From: B3-G11 sp036985855
GTDB taxonomy: Bacteria; Actinomycetota; Acidimicrobiia; Spongiisociales; UBA5794
DNA: 64,000 nucleotides
Direction: 5' to 3'
NCBI GenBank assembly: GCA_036985855.1
Contig: BTQL01000004.1
Coordinates: forward strand, 19,571 to 83,570
The position numbers and the translations under genes were made by a program. The notes beneath the pieces were generated by a model that ran no database searches, was not told where the DNA came from, and saw only the letters and a program-made list of their open reading frames with translations. This document shows, piece after piece, positions 25,848 through 33,708 of the stretch. The stretch's first letter is position 1. Every line of letters starts with the position of its first letter.

Positions 25848-26243
25848 TCAATCGAGAAGTTCCGATAACAATGCCCTCACCCGCAGATCGATTTCGTCCC
25901 TCACGGATCGCACGATGTCGAGATCCTTGCCGGCAGGATCGGTCAGTTCCCAGTCCTGGTAGCGCGTTCCCGGAAGCACGGGGCAGGCATCCCCACACCC
26001 CATCGTGATCACGACATCGGATGCACCGACATCGTCGGTCGACAGCACTCTCGGAGATCTACCGGCGATATCGATTCCCCACTCCGCCAGAACATTCACG
26101 GCTGCAGGATTGACTTCATTTCCTGGTTCCGAGCCGGCGGATCGCACCTCGACGCGCCCCATCGCGTGGTGCTCGAGAAGAGCAGCCCCCATCTGCGAGC
26201 GTCCTGCGTTGTGGACACAGACGAAGAGAACTCGGGGTGTCAT
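25848..26243 (-). CDS. arsC: Arsenate reductase, low-molecular-weight phosphatase type
   Basis: The 131-residue protein starts with VLFVCVHNAGRSQMGAALLE, the C-x5-R phosphate/arsenate-binding loop with nucleophile Cys9. Further Cys residues in TMGCGDACPVLPG match the redox relay of thioredoxin- or mycothiol-type ArsC. The conserved Asp-Pro is in ELTDPAGKD. It reduces arsenate to arsenite, or acts as a related phosphatase. No arsenite efflux gene or ArsR regulator is adjacent, so an arsenic role is likely but not certain. GAAAGG lies just upstream of the ATG. A divergent EamA transporter starts 60 bp away. Confidence 0.87.
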   Translation of the reverse strand: MTPRVLFVCVHNAGRSQMGAALLEHHAMGRVEVRSAGSEPGNEVNPAAVNVLAEWGIDIAGRSPRVLSTDDVGASDVVITMGCGDACPVLPGTRYQDWELTDPAGKDLDIVRSVRDEIDLRVRALLSELLD

Positions 26244-26290
26244 GATGCCTTTCGGGATTCGCAGCGATTCTACAGCCGGCCAGGAGGGCG

Positions 26291-26296
26291 TAGGCT
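26291..26296 (+). promoter_or_regulatory. -10 box of leaderless EamA-gene promoter
   Basis: TAGGCT with exactly 6 nt to the ATG at 26303. Confidence 0.45.
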
Positions 26297-26302
26297 CGCC
26301 CG

Positions 26303-27193
26303 ATGACGAACGATCGTGCGACCAGAGGGGTGATGCTCGCCTTGCTCGCAGCGACGCTTTGGGGTGTGACAGGCGCGGTAGCAGCCGGTGTTTTTGAGGT
26401 CGTGTCTCCCGCGAGGGTTGCTCAGACTCGCTCGCTCGTCGCTCTTGCTGTGCTCGTTCCTTATGCAGCGCACCGTGGTGCGTTGCGCCTCGAAGGTGGG
26501 CTCTGGAGATTCGCCCTGCTCGGGGTGAACCTGGCGCTGGTCAACGTGACGTTCTATTGGGCTCTCGATGCGCTCGGTGTCGGGCCCGGGGCAACGATCC
26601 AGTTCCTCGGCCCCATCCTCGTGCTCGGTTGGATGGTTGTTGTTCATCACACCAAGGTCAGGTCACTTGTGTGGGCGGCCGCGGCCTTCGCTGTGTTCGG
26701 TGTTGGCCTCGTGACGAAGGCGTGGACGCTGGAGGCGTCCGACGCACTAGGGATAGCTGCTGGTCTTGCTTCGGCTGTTGCGTTTGCGACGTATCTGCTC
26801 TACGGCGAGTATCTCGGAAAGACATTTCGACCGGCGCAGATAGCCACGTGGGGTTTCGTTTTCGCATCGTTGATATGGCTGGTCGTGTTGCCCATCTGGA
26901 CTTTCCCCACGGCGATCGGCACGAGGGCGTGGATCGATCTCATCATCATCGGAGTACTCGGAACTGCGGTCCCGTTCATCGCAGGGTTCGCTGCCTTGAG
27001 GCTTGCGCCCTCGGGAATCGTGGGCGTGATAGCTACGGCAGAGCCTGCGATCGGAGCTGTGGCTGCAGCGATCATGCTCGGTCAAGCCCTCGATCCGGTG
27101 CAGTGGGTGGGAGTTGCTGCCGTTGTCGTCGCTGTTGCCGTTGTGCAGCGTTGGGGTCTCACCCGCCTTCACCCGGCCTCACCGATCGCATGA
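26303..27193 (+). CDS. DMT-superfamily EamA-type transporter
   Basis: The 296-residue protein has about ten membrane helices in two EamA repeats. The first repeat begins GVMLALLAATLWGVTGAVAAGVF. The second ends with GTAVPFIAGFAALRLAPSGIVG and ATAEPAIGAVAAAIMLGQAL. The E-P pair in TAEPAIGA is typical of the family. Members export amino acids, metabolites or drugs. The substrate is unknown and the neighbours give no hint. The start is supported by the leaderless -10 box 6 nt upstream. Confidence 0.9.
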   Translation: MTNDRATRGVMLALLAATLWGVTGAVAAGVFEVVSPARVAQTRSLVALAVLVPYAAHRGALRLEGGLWRFALLGVNLALVNVTFYWALDALGVGPGATIQFLGPILVLGWMVVVHHTKVRSLVWAAAAFAVFGVGLVTKAWTLEASDALGIAAGLASAVAFATYLLYGEYLGKTFRPAQIATWGFVFASLIWLVVLPIWTFPTAIGTRAWIDLIIIGVLGTAVPFIAGFAALRLAPSGIVGVIATAEPAIGAVAAAIMLGQALDPVQWVGVAAVVVAVAVVQRWGLTRLHPASPIA

Positions 27194-27230
27194 TCTTTTC
27201 CGCCCGGGGAAGTAGGGGCCGACCCGCTGG

Positions 27231-27236
27231 TAGCTT
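27231..27236 (+). promoter_or_regulatory. -10 box of leaderless promoter for gene at 27243
   Basis: TAGCTT with exactly 6 nt to the ATG at 27243. Confidence 0.4.
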
Positions 27237-27242
27237 GACGTT

Positions 27243-27695
27243 ATGAGGTTCGCCAAGAGATTGCTCTTCGGAATGTTCGCGCTCGCGACGTCCTGCACGC
27301 TTGCAGCATTCGTGGTCAGAAAGAGGATCCCCGCATTCGGCGATGAGAGCGACGACAGATTCTCCGTTGTCGCGGCCATGGACGGCGCCGTATTCGCAAG
27401 TGAGGCGACGAACCTTGCGGAAGGCAGTGCGACGACCTTCATGGGTGGGATAGAACTCGATCTGATGGATGCCGACGTCGGGCCGGGGGCCTACCTCGTA
27501 CTTCGAGCTGTGATGGGTGGGATCGATGTTGTTGTCCCTTCGGCGTGGCGCGTCGAGGTGATGGGGCGGTCGGTGATGGGTGGAGTTGCAAACCTCACTG
27601 CACCAGATGTTCTGTCAGACGACGCACCGGTGCTTCTCATCGACGCACTGGCCGTCATGGGAGGTATCGAGATCCACGCCGCGAGCGTCACCTGA
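27243..27695 (+). CDS. LiaF C-terminal-like protein with MGG repeats
   Basis: The 150-residue protein has an N-terminal hydrophobic segment (LLFGMFALATSCTLAAFVV) that may be a signal anchor. A beta-rich repeat domain follows, in which short units end in MGG: TFMGGIELDLMDADV, AVMGGIDVVVPSAW, SVMGGVANLTAP and AVMGGIEIHA. This four-fold MGG pattern is typical of the C-terminal domain of LiaF-like cell-envelope stress proteins and related DUF1707-associated proteins. No LiaRS system is adjacent. It overlaps the next gene by one base (TGATG), so the two are probably co-expressed. Function unproven. Confidence 0.7.
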   Translation: MRFAKRLLFGMFALATSCTLAAFVVRKRIPAFGDESDDRFSVVAAMDGAVFASEATNLAEGSATTFMGGIELDLMDADVGPGAYLVLRAVMGGIDVVVPSAWRVEVMGRSVMGGVANLTAPDVLSDDAPVLLIDALAVMGGIEIHAASVT

Positions 27696-28258
27696 TGGCC
27701 GTTGATCTTGCATCAACGGTCACCTATCTCAAGGACCATGCAATCGAGCATGGGTTCCATGTACACGACGAACGGCATTTCGTCGAGACATACACGCTGC
27801 GTCAGTCGTGGGAGATCGATGTGCATCCTGCCGAAGCCTGCGCCGGTCCACTGGATCTTCACATCGCGCTGGACGTGGAACCGCGTTTGCTGCTTCGTTT
27901 CGAGGATGCACTGCAGGCTGCCGATGGCATCCCTGAAGAGGACGGTGACGAGTTTGAAGTCACCTTCCTATTCAATTGGTCTTTGCCACCTCTCCACGAA
28001 GCGCCCGACATCATCGTGCTGTCTGCCGAGTTTGCAGGAATCGGCGGCATCGACTTGCCGATCGAGGTATCTGCTGTAGAGACGATGGGAGCTCTGTCAG
28101 ACAAGGAGGACCGACTGCTCTCGGTCGTTGGTGCGGCAAAACGATCGCTTGCAGACATCGTCTTCAAGCAAGATTCGTTGTGTGATGTTCTCGACCGCGT
28201 TCACGAGGTCAGCATGTACATGGTCGAGCACGCGAATGAATGGCTCGACGAATACTGA
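27695..28258 (+). CDS. Hypothetical protein (unknown function)
   Basis: I do not recognise a defined family for this 187-residue protein. It has no signal peptide or membrane helix. It is acidic, with a mixed alpha/beta N-terminal half (STVTYLKDHAIEHGFHV, SWEIDVHPAEACAGPLDL) that faintly recalls YbjN-like folds. A helical C-terminus ends in VSMYMVEHANEWLDEY. The ATG overlaps the upstream stop, indicating translational coupling with the LiaF-like gene. A 216-bp stretch up to the end of metH follows; I see no gene in it. Confidence 0.7.
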   Translation: MAVDLASTVTYLKDHAIEHGFHVHDERHFVETYTLRQSWEIDVHPAEACAGPLDLHIALDVEPRLLLRFEDALQAADGIPEEDGDEFEVTFLFNWSLPPLHEAPDIIVLSAEFAGIGGIDLPIEVSAVETMGALSDKEDRLLSVVGAAKRSLADIVFKQDSLCDVLDRVHEVSMYMVEHANEWLDEY

Positions 28259-28474
28259 GTCCGCTTGGCGTGCGGGTGAAGCTGGGTCCGTATCAGTCAG
28301 CCGAGCACAGCCGGATTCCAAACCGGTGCAGCCTCGTCAACGATTGTTTCGAATTTGAGACCCATCAGGATCGCTTCGGCACACCCGGCCCGTTCGGCCT
28401 CCGCGGCAGCCTACATCGATGCCAGCCAAGCGATATCTCTGCGGTCCTCGCTCATGGAGAGAAACGACCGAGCC

Positions 28475-31400
28475 TTACTGAGCATCTCTCAGCTCCCTTG
28501 GTTTGCGAGCGATGAAGTATTTCGCCTGCGGGTGGTGGCAGATGATCGCCGATGTCGTCTGCTCGGGTTGGTACTGGAATCCGGTTTCTGGTCCGACATG
28601 GATTCCGACGCGGTCCGCTCCGAGAAGGTCTGCAACGGTGAGATTGTCCTCAAGATCCGGACAAGCCGGGTATCCCCATGAGTATCGGCCGCCGCGGTAG
28701 CGCTGTCGGAAGAGACCCCTGATAGTCGGGTCGTCCTCGTTCGCGATTCCAAGCTCCTCGCGCACTCGGGCGTGCCAATACTCAGCAAGAGCTTCAGTCA
28801 TCTCGACCCCGAGACCGTGGAGCTTCAGATATTCTTCGTACCGATCCTCCGAAAAGAGCTGAGCAGTTCGCTGGGAAACTGCAGTTCCCATCGTCACGAT
28901 GTGGAATGCTGCGACATCAGTGAGGTCTGCGTCGACCGGACGGAAATAGTCTGCGATGCAAAGCCATGGTGGGCCAGGTTGCCTCGGGAATCGGAACCGT
29001 ACAAGTTCCTGTGTCCGAGTCTGGTCTGCCCACACGATGAGCTCGTTGCCGTGGCCGTTCACGGGGAAGTAGCCATACACAACCTGCGGCTGAAGGAGGT
29101 CCTCGGCGCGTGCCGCAGTGATTGCACGCCGCAGCTCAGGAGCGAGACGTTCCTTGAATTGCGCGTCCGTCTCTCCGTGTTCAGGGCGATAATGCCATTG
29201 GTTGCGGAGCAGTGCCGTCGTGTTGAGATACCCGGCGATCTCGTCGAGTTCGATGCCTTTCACGATACGCGATCCGTAGAACGGAGGATCAGGGATCGGT
29301 TTGTCAGCAGATACCTCCGGAGACCGATCGGGTGCGACTCCATGATCCGTTTCCTTACGATCGATCTTTGGAAGTTCGCGCCTCGGGGACTTTGGTTCGT
29401 CGCGTCTACCAGCTATCCACTCCATTGCATCGAGACCGGCAAAGGCATCCTTGCCATAGATCACGGGACCGGGGTGTCGCCGGGCAAGGTCATCTTCAAC
29501 GTAGCTTCGCGTCAGCGCGGCACCGCCGAGGAGAACAGGCACGTCATCGTGACCTCTTCGGGAGAGTTCATCGAGGTTGTCCCGCATCACGAGCGTGCTC
29601 TTCACCAGGAGCCCGCTCATTCCGATCGCATCGGCTTCGTGCTTCTCGAGCGCTTCGATCATTTCAGTGATGGACACCTTGATTCCGAGGTTGTGCACCC
29701 GGTATCCGTTGTTCGTGAGGATGATGTCCACGAGGTTCTTTCCGATGTCGTGGACGTCCCCGGATACCGTTGCAATAACGATGCTGCCGCGGTCAGCGGT
29801 GTCGACGTGGTCGAGGTGTGGCTCGAGGTACCGCACCGATGTTTTCATCGTTTGTGCAGAACGCAGGACGAAAGGGAGCTGCATTTCGCCGGCACCGAAT
29901 AGCTCGCCGACGGTTTTCATACCCGCAAGGAGTACATCGTTGATGATCGAGAGCGCAGTCGTTTCTTCAAGTGCTTTGTCGAGGTCGTCTTCGAGACCGA
30001 TCGCGTTCCCTGCAACGATTCGCTTCTCCAGACGTTCGATGAGCGTCAGACCCTCGAATGGGTCTTTTGCCTTTTCGGCGTCTGTCACTGTTTCAAATGC
30101 CTCGAGAAGCACTTCAAGGGGGTCGTATCCTTCTGCCCTGCGGTCATAGACCAGGTCGGTGCATGCTTTGAGATGCTCTTCCTCGATCGCTGAAAGGGGT
30201 GTGATCTTGCCCGCGTGGATGATCGCTGCGTCGAGTCCAGCTTCAAGGCATTCGTAGAGGAAGACGGAGTTGAGCACTCGCCTAGCCGCTGGTCTGAGGC
30301 CGAAGGAGATGTTCGACACCCCGAGCACAGTGCTCACGCCTGGGAGTTCCGATTTGATTCGCTTGATCGCCTGGATCGTTTCCATCCCGTCGCGTCTGAG
30401 GTCGTCGTCACCCGTCGAGAGAGGAAACGTGAGGGGATCGAAGATGAGGTCTTCGGCCCTGAGCCCGTAACGCTCGGTCGCGATCCCATAGAGACGATGG
30501 GCAACTTCCATCTTCCACTCGACGTCGCGTGCCTGACCCCGCTCGTCGATGAGGAGACATATCACGGCCGCCCCGTGTTCCTTTGCGAGAGTGAGCACTC
30601 TGTCAAGGCGAGATCCTGTCTCGTCGCCCGATTCGAGGTTGGCCGAGTTGAGGACACACCTTCCTCCGAGTTGCTCGAGCGCTGCTTGCATGACCTCTGG
30701 TTCGGTTGAGTCGATGACAACCGGTGCAGCGACATCTGTCGAGAATCGTTGGGCGATCGGTGTTATGTCTGCAGCACCGTTTCTTCCCACGTAGTCGACA
30801 CACAGGTCGACCAGGTGCCCCCCCTCTGCGACCTGATTCTCCGCAATGCCGACACACGCGTCGATGTCTCCATCGAGCATCGCCTCCCTGAAGGCCTTTG
30901 ACCCGTTCGCATTGGTCCGTTCGCCGATGATGAGAAACGACGTGTCCTGGTGAAGCGACACCGCTGAGTAGGTCGAGGTGACTGCGGGTATTGCGGAAGG
31001 ATTCCTCTCGGCTGGCGCCCTGTGACCGACTGCATCGATAAGCGTTGCGATGTATTCGGGCGTCGTGCCACAGCAGCCTCCGACGACACTCACACCGTAC
31101 TCCTCGACGAATGTGGTGAGATGTTTGGCGACATCCGACGCACCGACGTCATAGTGCATCTCACCGTTGACGACGGACGGCAGGCCAGCGTTCGGTATCA
31201 CCGATATCGGCACCGTCGCGTGGCGTGACAGCACCCGAATCGGTTCGTACATCTCGACGGGTCCGGTCGCGCAGTTGATGCCGATCACATCTGTGCCGAG
31301 TGCTTCGATCGCAGCGAGTGCGGCACCGATCTCGGTGCCCGGCAACATGCGTCCGGTCAACTCGATTGTCACCTGGGTCTGCAGCGGCACGTCGCGTCCC

Positions 31401-31930
31401 GATGACCGCATGGCGCGGCGGGCACCGTTGATGGCTGCCTTGACAGAGAGGAGGTCGAACTGCGTCTCGATGATGAGCAGGTCTACTCCTCCGTCGATGA
31501 GGCCTGCGGACTCGATCTCGTATTGGCCGCGCAGGTCCGCGTACGCGATTTGGCCGAGAGTCGGAAGCTTCGTCCCAGGGCCGATGGAACCTGCGACGAA
31601 TCGGTCGTCGAATTCGTCTGCGACATGCCTCGCGATCGTGGCACCAGCGGCAGCGAGCTCGTACGCCCTGTCGGCGAGGTCATATTCGCCGAGCGGTACC
31701 CCGAAGGCACCGAAGGTGTTCGTCTCGATGACATCTGAGCCGACGTCCAGGTAGGCGCGGTGCAGGGACTCGATCACGTCAGGACGGGTGATGTTGAGGA
31801 TCTCGTTGCAGCCTTCGAGGTCGGGACCACCGAAATCCTCGTCGGTGAGGTCCTGTGCTTGGAGCCATGTACCTGTTGCGCCGTCGAAGACGACAACACG
31901 CTGTGAAAGGGTGTCGATGTAGTCGGTCAT
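28475..31930 (-). CDS. metH: Cobalamin-dependent methionine synthase
   Basis: The 1151-residue protein has all four MetH modules. The homocysteine S-methyltransferase domain (about 1-310) has zinc-ligand motifs GINCATGP and VVGGCCGTTPEYI. The pterin domain (about 330-590) has DTSFLIIGERTNANGSKAF and DLCVDYVGRNG. The cap and B12 domain (about 620-860) has GDVHDIGKN, whose His is the cobalt ligand. The AdoMet reactivation domain (about 890-1140) has RYSWGYPACPDLED. The enzyme moves a methyl group from methyltetrahydrofolate to homocysteine and needs B12 from elsewhere. It is preceded by a SAM-I riboswitch. Confidence 0.97.
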   Translation of the reverse strand: MTDYIDTLSQRVVVFDGATGTWLQAQDLTDEDFGGPDLEGCNEILNITRPDVIESLHRAYLDVGSDVIETNTFGAFGVPLGEYDLADRAYELAAAGATIARHVADEFDDRFVAGSIGPGTKLPTLGQIAYADLRGQYEIESAGLIDGGVDLLIIETQFDLLSVKAAINGARRAMRSSGRDVPLQTQVTIELTGRMLPGTEIGAALAAIEALGTDVIGINCATGPVEMYEPIRVLSRHATVPISVIPNAGLPSVVNGEMHYDVGASDVAKHLTTFVEEYGVSVVGGCCGTTPEYIATLIDAVGHRAPAERNPSAIPAVTSTYSAVSLHQDTSFLIIGERTNANGSKAFREAMLDGDIDACVGIAENQVAEGGHLVDLCVDYVGRNGAADITPIAQRFSTDVAAPVVIDSTEPEVMQAALEQLGGRCVLNSANLESGDETGSRLDRVLTLAKEHGAAVICLLIDERGQARDVEWKMEVAHRLYGIATERYGLRAEDLIFDPLTFPLSTGDDDLRRDGMETIQAIKRIKSELPGVSTVLGVSNISFGLRPAARRVLNSVFLYECLEAGLDAAIIHAGKITPLSAIEEEHLKACTDLVYDRRAEGYDPLEVLLEAFETVTDAEKAKDPFEGLTLIERLEKRIVAGNAIGLEDDLDKALEETTALSIINDVLLAGMKTVGELFGAGEMQLPFVLRSAQTMKTSVRYLEPHLDHVDTADRGSIVIATVSGDVHDIGKNLVDIILTNNGYRVHNLGIKVSITEMIEALEKHEADAIGMSGLLVKSTLVMRDNLDELSRRGHDDVPVLLGGAALTRSYVEDDLARRHPGPVIYGKDAFAGLDAMEWIAGRRDEPKSPRRELPKIDRKETDHGVAPDRSPEVSADKPIPDPPFYGSRIVKGIELDEIAGYLNTTALLRNQWHYRPEHGETDAQFKERLAPELRRAITAARAEDLLQPQVVYGYFPVNGHGNELIVWADQTRTQELVRFRFPRQPGPPWLCIADYFRPVDADLTDVAAFHIVTMGTAVSQRTAQLFSEDRYEEYLKLHGLGVEMTEALAEYWHARVREELGIANEDDPTIRGLFRQRYRGGRYSWGYPACPDLEDNLTVADLLGADRVGIHVGPETGFQYQPEQTTSAIICHHPQAKYFIARKPRELRDAQ

Positions 31931-32012
31931 CGAGCACCTCTCGTACAGACACAGGTGCGTTCTGTTGTGGGCACCATCGCGGCTCCTCTCGTCCCGAAAC
32001 GCTCACGCGCCT

Positions 32013-32030
32013 CGAGCGGGTCACCGCTCG
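32013..32030 (-). promoter_or_regulatory. Hairpin between SAM riboswitch and metH
   Basis: CGAGCGG and CCGCTCG form a perfect 7-bp stem with a 4-nt loop, starting 5 nt after the riboswitch P1 helix. There is no U tract, so it could act as an atypical terminator or as part of the expression platform. Confidence 0.4.
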
Positions 32031-32035
32031 TTGAC

Positions 32036-32119
32036 ATCTCATCGATCAGGCATTGGCACCGAACAGATCGGTTGCCGCGGCTTCACAGGGCCTGTCCCTC
32101 CACCGCTCTGGATGAGCGC
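32036..32119 (-). promoter_or_regulatory. SAM-I (S-box) riboswitch upstream of metH
   Basis: Read on the minus strand, the leader has the S-box core in order: GCTCATC (P1 5' strand), CAGAGCGGTGGAGGGAC, GGCCCTGTGAAGCC, GCGGCAACC, a small P4 hairpin, GGTGCCAATGCC, and GATGAG closing P1. Spacing and conserved bases match the SAM-I consensus. SAM binding would lower metH expression. Start codon at 31930, about 105 nt downstream. Confidence 0.93.
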
Positions 32120-32130
32120 TTCGATCAGTG

Positions 32131-32136
32131 AGCATA
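32131..32136 (-). promoter_or_regulatory. -10 box of metH leader promoter
   Basis: TATGCT on the minus strand, 14 nt before the riboswitch P1 helix, which is suitable spacing for a transcript that begins just before the aptamer. The -35 region is weak. Confidence 0.45.
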
Positions 32137-32154
32137 GCCGGCTTGTCGGAGGGT

Positions 32155-32421
32155 TTAGGCGTCGCGACGTTTCTTGCGCCGACGCATGTAGCCGCCGAAC
32201 CAGCCGAGTAATGCACCAAGCGCGATCGCGATGATGATCACCAGTGACAGCGGAACCCTTCCGCTGAAGAACAGAAACTCCATCTCGGTCTCATCGCTGT
32301 TCTGGACGATGAAGACCGCGGCAATGACGGCGACGATACCTGTGATGATCAGCCCGATCGGGAGACCACCTTCCTTGTATTCCAGGTCGTCTGATCGTTC
32401 CTCGCCGGATTCGTCCGCCAC
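32155..32421 (-). CDS. LapA-domain (DUF1049) small membrane protein
   Basis: The 88-residue protein has an acidic N-terminus, two membrane helices (GLIITGIVAVIAAVFIVQN and PLSLVIIIAIALGALLGWFGGYM) and a basic C-terminal tail (RRRKKRRDA). This matches the LapA/DUF1049 family, whose E. coli members act in lipopolysaccharide assembly; the actinobacterial role is unknown. The start is GTG at 32421, preceded by AGGAGG with 6-nt spacing, which rules out longer in-frame starts. Confidence 0.8.
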   Translation of the reverse strand: MADESGEERSDDLEYKEGGLPIGLIITGIVAVIAAVFIVQNSDETEMEFLFFSGRVPLSLVIIIAIALGALLGWFGGYMRRRKKRRDA

Positions 32422-32475
32422 GATGTACCTCCTGGTGGGCCTTCGGCGCACGATATCACACGGTTCGCGAGGCAC

Positions 32476-32481
32476 TAGATT
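32476..32481 (+). promoter_or_regulatory. -10 box of leaderless promoter for gene at 32488
   Basis: TAGATT with exactly 6 nt to the ATG at 32488. Confidence 0.45.
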
Positions 32482-32487
32482 CGTCCC

Positions 32488-33693
32488 ATGAACGAACCCA
32501 ACACAAACCTGAAACGGCAATCGACCGACAGCTCGACGCGGATGGGCATATCGATCGCTCTCGCCGTTCTATTCGGTATTGCATTGCTCGCGGCGAATCA
32601 CGCGGCATGGCTCACGACCACCATTCTCGACACTGACAGCTTCGTCGCGACATTCGAACCTCTTCCCCAGGACGAGGCGGTATCGCTGGCACTGGCAAAC
32701 AAGATCGCCGACGCAGTCATAGAGTCCTACGAGGTATCTGATGTGATCTCAGAGGCTCTTCCGGACGGCATTGCATTCATTGCTGTTCCCCTGACCGACG
32801 GAGTCAGGGATCTGACTGCGGGTATCGCTGCGGAGATCATCCGCTCAGACGCGTTCTCGACTGTATGGACAGCGGCCCTTGCGGCTTCGCACAAGATCGC
32901 GACGTTATATGTCGGAGCATTCGACGATGGCGTGCTGAAGGCGGAGGACGGTGTTGCTGTGCTCGATCTCACGGCGGTCGGCGCCCAGATTTCCGAGAAT
33001 CTTGGCGGCCGTGGATTCGGTCTCCTCGAGGGAGCGGACCGTGAGCTCACGGTCGAGCTGTTCGAGTTGCCTGACTCCGGAATGGTCAAGTTCGTCGTCA
33101 ATTTGATGCACTCGATCAGATGGGTCGTTTTCCTAATCACGATCGGGTTCTTGGCCCTCGCGGTCGCCGTGGCGACGAACAGACGGAGGATTGCGATGTG
33201 GGTCGGCGGCGCGACCGTGCTCGCAATGCTCTTGTCGCTCATCGACATGAGATATCTGAGGGTTGCGCTGACAGGAGACATCGAGGACCCGATTCTGAAG
33301 GCGGGTGCTGAAGCCGCATGGGACATCGTCTTCAGACGGTTCGTATGGCAGTCGTGGGTCGTTCTGCTGTTGGGTGCTGTCGTGGTCTTTGCGGCATGGG
33401 CCATGGGAGATTCCGCTGGTGCGGTGTCCATGCGGGCCGCTGCTGGCGGTACGAATCAGTCGTTTCGGGGTCGTGGTCAGGAATCCCCGGCCATGGTTTT
33501 CGTTGTATCACATCGTCGACTGATCGAGTGGGGCACAGTGGCAGTCGTCATCGGATTTCTGCTGATCGCTCCACCACCCCCGCTCTGGGTTGTTGTCGTG
33601 GGCATCTCGCTGGCGGTCGCGATCATCGCGGGTGTCGAATACATCTCTGCGCGAGTTCCGGAGGAACAGTCAGCCACCGAACGCCCCTCGTAG
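32488..33693 (+). CDS. Multi-pass membrane protein of unknown function
   Basis: This 401-residue protein is an uncharacterised actinobacterial membrane protein. One helix lies near the N-terminus (MGISIALAVLFGIALLAANHAAW). An extracytoplasmic region of about 160 residues follows, with repeated Asp/Glu and helical character. A cluster of four or five helices comes next (IRWVVFLITIGFLALAVAVA, MWVGGATVLAMLLSLI, WVVLLLGAVVVFAAWAMG, WGTVAVVIGFLLIAPPPPLW). No enzymatic or transport motif is visible. It stands alone and is convergent with the substrate-binding protein gene 15 bp away. Confidence 0.75.
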   Translation: MNEPNTNLKRQSTDSSTRMGISIALAVLFGIALLAANHAAWLTTTILDTDSFVATFEPLPQDEAVSLALANKIADAVIESYEVSDVISEALPDGIAFIAVPLTDGVRDLTAGIAAEIIRSDAFSTVWTAALAASHKIATLYVGAFDDGVLKAEDGVAVLDLTAVGAQISENLGGRGFGLLEGADRELTVELFELPDSGMVKFVVNLMHSIRWVVFLITIGFLALAVAVATNRRRIAMWVGGATVLAMLLSLIDMRYLRVALTGDIEDPILKAGAEAAWDIVFRRFVWQSWVVLLLGAVVVFAAWAMGDSAGAVSMRAAAGGTNQSFRGRGQESPAMVFVVSHRRLIEWGTVAVVIGFLLIAPPPPLWVVVVGISLAVAIIAGVEYISARVPEEQSATERPS

Positions 33694-33708
33694 TCGTACG
33701 GACATACC

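Noticed and set aside
28259..28474. Possible small gene between 28258 and metH
   Set aside because: Open frames there are short, lack start signals and show no known domain.
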